A DNA stretch of 7,910 nucleotides from an uncultured Prevotella sp. (GTDB taxonomy: Bacteria > Bacteroidota > Bacteroidia > Bacteroidales > Bacteroidaceae): positions 1 to 7,910 of the forward strand of contig CAAGPV010000039.1 in NCBI GenBank assembly GCA_900771975.1. Reading direction: 5' to 3'. The notes beneath the pieces are model-generated. The model was given only the letters and a program-made list of their open reading frames with translations. It was not told the origin of the DNA and did not search any database. How positions within the stretch are numbered: the first letter of the stretch is position 1; each line of letters begins with the position of its first letter. Shown one piece after another: positions 4,921 to 7,910 of the stretch. Both the position numbers and the translations under genes were made by a program.

Positions 4921-7118
4921 GAAAATTTCCAATAGTTATTCAACATGATAGCATGCAATGCGGAATTGCTTGCTTGCAGATGGTATGCAAATATTTCGGC
5001 AGAGAATATTCTTCTTATTCTCTGTCGAAATTATGTTTTGCTACGACCGAGGGTGTTTCTTTACTTAGTATAAACGAAGTTGCAAACATTTTGGGATTAC
5101 ATACGCTATGCGCAAAAACAACAACAGATAGGTTAACTGTTGCTCCTTTTCCATGTATTCTCCATTGGAATCAAAATCATTTTGTAGTCTTATATAAGGT
5201 CAAGAAAGGAAAGAAGTTCTATGTAGCAGACCCAGGGAAGGGATTGGTTGTTTATACCTTAAACGAGTTCAAGCAACATTGGATAAGCACAAATTCAAAA
5301 GGAGAAGACAAGGGCATCGCTATGTTCTTAGAAACCACTCCTGTTTTCTTTACTTATAAAATGCAAAAAGAAGAAAATGTCAAAGAGAAGAGGTCTTTTC
5401 GCTTTCTTTTTGGTTATGTGAAGAAATTTCGTAAGTATTTCGGACAAATCATCTTGGGCTTGATAGTCGGAAGTCTCTTGCAACTTGCACTACCATTCCT
5501 TACCCAATCCATCGTAGATGTCGGCATCAAAAATCAAAATATAGGATTTGTTTGGCTTATATTGTTGGGGCAATTGATGCTTACCATCAGCAGAACGGCA
5601 ATCGACTTTATCCGCAGATGGTTGTTGCTTCACATATCCTTGCGTATCAATATTTCATTAGTAAGCGACTTCTTCATCAAACTCTTAAAGTTGCCCATGT
5701 CTTTCTTTGACACGAAACTCATGGGAGATTTAATACAAAGAATGAGCGACCATAGTCGTGTGAACAACTTCCTTACTCAGCAAACACTCAACATCACCTT
5801 TGCCATACTTACCTTCGTAGTGTTCTCTGTGGTGTTGTTCTTCTACAACAAATTGGTGTTTGCCATCTTCTTGTTGGGAAGTATCCTCTATGGCGCATGG
5901 ATGACCTTGTTCTTAAAACGAAGAAAAGTGCTAGATTATGAGTTGTTTGAACAAGAAGCAATCAACAACAACAAGACTTATGAATTTATCACCTCCATGC
6001 AGGAAATCAAGTTGCAGGATTGTGAGCAACGCAGAAGATGGGAATGGGAGGACACACAAGCTGAACTGTTTGGTGTACAGATGAAGTCGCTCAAACTTCA
6101 ACAAACACAGGAGGCAGGAAGTATCTTCATCAACGAGGTGAAGAACATTATCATCACGGTTGTGGCAGCAACCGCCGTAATTCATGGGCAAATGACACTC
6201 GGTATGATGCTTGCCGTGCAATACATCATCGGACAGCTCAACTCACCAGTGGAGCAACTGATGAACTTCTTTTATTCCCTGCAAGATGTGAAGATTAGCT
6301 TGGAGCGTATCAACGAGATTCACCAGATGGATGATGAGAACGGAAAGGAAGGCTTGCAGACTTCTATCGAGGACAAGAGCGAGGGCATTGACATCAAAAA
6401 TATCATGTTCAAGTACGACCCACATGCTTTGCGCAAGACCATAGACGATGTGAACATTCACATTCCGCAAGGTAAGGTGACAGCCATCGTTGGTGCATCT
6501 GGCAGTGGAAAGACCACCCTCATTCGTTTGATGCTAGGTTATTATCCTGTCTTGGAGGGACAAATCAACATTGGTAACACCGACATCAACAAGCTCAACA
6601 AAAAGTGGTGGCGCAGACAATGTGGCGTAGTCATGCAGGATGGTGTCATCTTCTCGGAAAGTATCGCACGAAACATAGCCGTTGATGATGGCGACATAGA
6701 CAAGGAACGATTGTTGAAAGCAACCGAGATAGCTTGCATCAAGGACTACGTGATGGCTTTGCCTCTGAAGTTCAACACCAAGATTGGGCGTGATGGCGTG
6801 GGACTGAGCCAAGGGCAGAAACAACGTATTTTGATTGCAAGGGCTGTCTATAAGAATCCTGACTATATCTTCCTTGACGAGGCGACCAACTCGCTCGATG
6901 CCAACAATGAGAGAAGCATCGTGGAGAACTTGGATAAGTTCTACAAGGGCAAGACGGTGGTGATTGTGGCTCATCGTCTAAGCACAGTGAAGAATGCAGA
7001 CCAAATCGTGGTCATCGACCAGGGTAAGGTAGTTGAGGTTGGTAACCACGAGTCTTTGACCGCCAAGCGAGGGGCATATTATAACCTTGTGAAGAATCAG
7101 TTGGAATTAGGAAACTAA
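4917..7118 (+). CDS. Peptidase-containing ABC exporter (C39 peptidase, membrane domain, ATPase)
   Basis: This inner-membrane protein would cut the leader after Gly-Gly and export the core peptide. It has 733 residues and the usual three-part build. The C39 peptidase (about 1-140) has Gln9 (oxyanion hole), catalytic Cys15, His88 and Asp105. The membrane domain (about 160-460) has several hydrophobic helices and the conserved MSFFDTKLMGDLIQRMSD-like coupling segment at 261-278. The ATPase domain (about 490-725) has Walker A GASGSGKTT (526-534, Lys532), Q-loop Gln574, signature LSQGQ (630-634), Walker B ending Asp654-Glu655, and His686. All catalytic residues are present, so both leader cutting and ATP use should work. 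The start overlaps the barrel gene stop as ATGA (4917-4920), implying translational coupling. Base use changes within the gene: sampled lines of the peptidase segment are about 30-38% G+C, while those of the late membrane and ATPase part are about 48-50%, suggesting a recombinant origin. Confidence 0.96.
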   Translation: MRKFPIVIQHDSMQCGIACLQMVCKYFGREYSSYSLSKLCFATTEGVSLLSINEVANILGLHTLCAKTTTDRLTVAPFPCILHWNQNHFVVLYKVKKGKKFYVADPGKGLVVYTLNEFKQHWISTNSKGEDKGIAMFLETTPVFFTYKMQKEENVKEKRSFRFLFGYVKKFRKYFGQIILGLIVGSLLQLALPFLTQSIVDVGIKNQNIGFVWLILLGQLMLTISRTAIDFIRRWLLLHISLRINISLVSDFFIKLLKLPMSFFDTKLMGDLIQRMSDHSRVNNFLTQQTLNITFAILTFVVFSVVLFFYNKLVFAIFLLGSILYGAWMTLFLKRRKVLDYELFEQEAINNNKTYEFITSMQEIKLQDCEQRRRWEWEDTQAELFGVQMKSLKLQQTQEAGSIFINEVKNIIITVVAATAVIHGQMTLGMMLAVQYIIGQLNSPVEQLMNFFYSLQDVKISLERINEIHQMDDENGKEGLQTSIEDKSEGIDIKNIMFKYDPHALRKTIDDVNIHIPQGKVTAIVGASGSGKTTLIRLMLGYYPVLEGQINIGNTDINKLNKKWWRRQCGVVMQDGVIFSESIARNIAVDDGDIDKERLLKATEIACIKDYVMALPLKFNTKIGRDGVGLSQGQKQRILIARAVYKNPDYIFLDEATNSLDANNERSIVENLDKFYKGKTVVIVAHRLSTVKNADQIVVIDQGKVVEVGNHESLTAKRGAYYNLVKNQLELGN

Positions 7119-7130
7119 AATGCTTTTAAC

Positions 7131-7607
7131 ATGGAACAGAAAGAAAGAGAATCAGATAACATCGAGTTGAGAAGCGAGAAGGTGAGGAACGTAATAGGCA
7201 AAGTCCCTCCACGCCTCGTCAGCTTGGGGACAGTTATCATTACAATCATAGTCCTTGCTCTCGCAGTTGCTTTCTACAAAATACCTTATCCTATATCCAT
7301 AGAGGCTAATGGTGAGGTTGTCTGTCAAAGAACGATACAGGTGTTTGTGCCATACAAGTATTTGTACCTGTTCAACGAATCAAGAACTGCTCATGTATCT
7401 TTCGAGGGCAACGACAATGCATCTTATAACTGCAACATCATAAGCCATAATACCCAACTCATACATAGGGAAGATGGCAACTATTTTGTGGCTATAGCCA
7501 CAGTGAGTACACAGGGACAAAATACTCCTATACTGCAAAAGTATATGAAAGCCGATGTGAGAATCATCGTCAGCAACAAAACGTTATGGCAGCAGGTATT
7601 CGGATAA
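7131..7607 (+). CDS. Short HlyD-like adaptor (158 aa) lacking the hairpin domain
   Basis: The gene starts 12 bases after the exporter stop and is probably co-transcribed. The product has a charged cytoplasmic N-terminus (1-28) with the IELRSEKVRNVIGKVPPR segment typical of the start of Bacteroidetes HlyD-family adaptors. A membrane helix follows (about 30-50), then about 108 periplasmic residues rich in beta strand. The C-terminal pattern (MKADVRIIVSNKTL, 139-152) resembles the final beta-barrel strands of HlyD proteins. Usual family members have about 400 residues with a lipoyl domain and a long alpha-helical hairpin that contacts TolC; both appear to be missing here. No frameshift remnant is visible, and the last residues look like a normal family C-terminus, so it is probably a natural short form rather than a broken gene. 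It may stabilise the exporter or link it to the outer-membrane barrel; this is inference. Two Cys (65, 101) could form a disulfide. Confidence 0.7.
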   Translation: MEQKERESDNIELRSEKVRNVIGKVPPRLVSLGTVIITIIVLALAVAFYKIPYPISIEANGEVVCQRTIQVFVPYKYLYLFNESRTAHVSFEGNDNASYNCNIISHNTQLIHREDGNYFVAIATVSTQGQNTPILQKYMKADVRIIVSNKTLWQQVFG

Positions 7608-7633
7608 GCTATATCCGAATACTGCTGTTTGTT
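7590..7633 (+). terminator. Intrinsic terminator overlapping the stop of the HlyD-like gene
   Basis: The arm 7590-7606 pairs with 7612-7627 through about 16 base pairs with one bulged G, leaving a 5-nt loop, followed by TTTGTT. The stop codon TAA (7605-7607) lies at the top of the stem, so the hairpin is partly coding. It would end the peptide operon, though the T-run is short and cut off by the intron at 7634. It is also the kind of DNA hairpin that group IIC introns use as an insertion target. Confidence 0.75.
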
Positions 7634-7910
7634 GTATGCTCGGCATGAGCTTATTCTAATGGGTGCAAGTCCCTAACAAGCCCTAATAGCGGGAATTGTA
7701 TAGCCAATAGCAAGGGTGTCCACTGCGAGGTGGAATCTGAAAGAAGCTGGCGGCAAACATCTGACCTAACGTACAGAAACTTCATATAAGGCATTTGACC
7801 ATGGATGAGATTGCAACACAAATCAAAGTCCTATAGCTATTCGGAATGGTTGGTGTAAATGAAGTGGGTATAAGATGGAAAGAATAAGCCCTTATCCGAG
7901 GAGGTCTCAC
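7634..7910 (+). mobile_element. Group IIC intron, 5' part (continues past the window end)
   Basis: The sequence from GTATG at 7634 follows the layout of the Oceanobacillus iheyensis group IIC intron as I remember it. Shared landmarks are the CTCGGCATGAG hairpin (7639-7649), GGGTGCAAGTCCC (7661-7673), AAGGGTGTCC (7712-7721), TGGAATCTGAAAGAAGC (7732-7748), CTTCATAT (7780-7787), ATGGATGAGATTGC (7801-7814), CAAAGTCC (7824-7831), and GAGGAGGTCTC near the window end. The likely EBS1 AACA (7815-7818) is complementary to the last four bases of the 5' exon, TGTT (7630-7633), which supports the boundary. The first bases GTATG differ from the usual GTGYG. About 277 nt of intron RNA, mainly domain I and what follows it, are present. 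The reverse transcriptase/maturase gene and domains V-VI would lie downstream. I see no protein gene between 7608 and 7910. Confidence 0.88.

Noticed and set aside
6534..6974. Antisense reading frame of 146 codons within the exporter ATPase region
   Set aside because: It lies fully opposite conserved Walker A, signature and Walker B codons and has no recognisable protein features; it is a by-product of the codon use of the real gene.
7131..7607. HlyD-like gene truncated by the intron
   Set aside because: The intron boundary is 26 bases after its stop codon, and the protein ends with a family-like C-terminus.
7663..7667. GTGCA as the 5' end of the group II intron
   Set aside because: The CTCGGCATGAG hairpin and GTATG upstream match the first intron helix of group IIC, and the EBS1-IBS1 match works with a start at 7634.

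Overview
The window looks like accessory DNA from a member of the Bacteroidota, most likely order Bacteroidales (Prevotella/Bacteroides-like). The evidence is a Bacteroidetes-type promoter box (TAnnTTTG), an AT-rich composition with little use of strong Shine-Dalgarno sites, an outer-membrane barrel with a carboxypeptidase-regulatory-like N-terminus, and a short HlyD-like protein with the N-terminal style common in this phylum. I cannot name the species.

Layout: (a) 2-763, a membrane-anchored coiled-coil protein of uncertain role, possibly the tail of a mobilisation cassette. (b) 764-1055, a regulatory region with a tandem 8-bp repeat, a -7 promoter box at 866-873, and a long 5' leader with inverted repeats, a possible 22-codon leader ORF and a candidate folded RNA. 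(c) 1056-1211, a 51-codon double-glycine precursor peptide. (d) A G+C-rich hairpin plus T-run at 1239-1263. (e) 1278-2606, a radical SAM/SPASM peptide maturase. (f) 2614-4920, a TonB-receptor-like outer-membrane barrel. (g) 4917-7118, an ABC exporter with an N-terminal C39 leader peptidase. (h) 7131-7607, a very short HlyD-like membrane protein. (i) A terminator at 7590-7633, and directly after it the 5' end of a group IIC intron (7634 to the window end) whose reverse transcriptase would lie beyond the window.

Genes (c)-(h) read as one RiPP (ribosomally made, post-translationally modified peptide) operon. The peptide would be modified in the cytoplasm by the radical SAM enzyme. Its leader would be cut after Gly24-Gly25 by the C39 domain while the ABC transporter exports the core. 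The unusual parts are on the envelope side. There is no TolC in the window, the HlyD-like partner seems to lack the hairpin that normally reaches TolC, and a TonB-type barrel gene sits between maturase and exporter with a 4-bp overlap onto the exporter. The barrel could be the outer-membrane exit, a re-uptake receptor or a self-protection factor. The sequence alone does not decide.

Base composition is not uniform: the maturase, barrel and peptidase segment are AT-rich, while the ABC membrane/ATPase body is clearly richer in G+C. This suggests a mosaic operon assembled by transfer.
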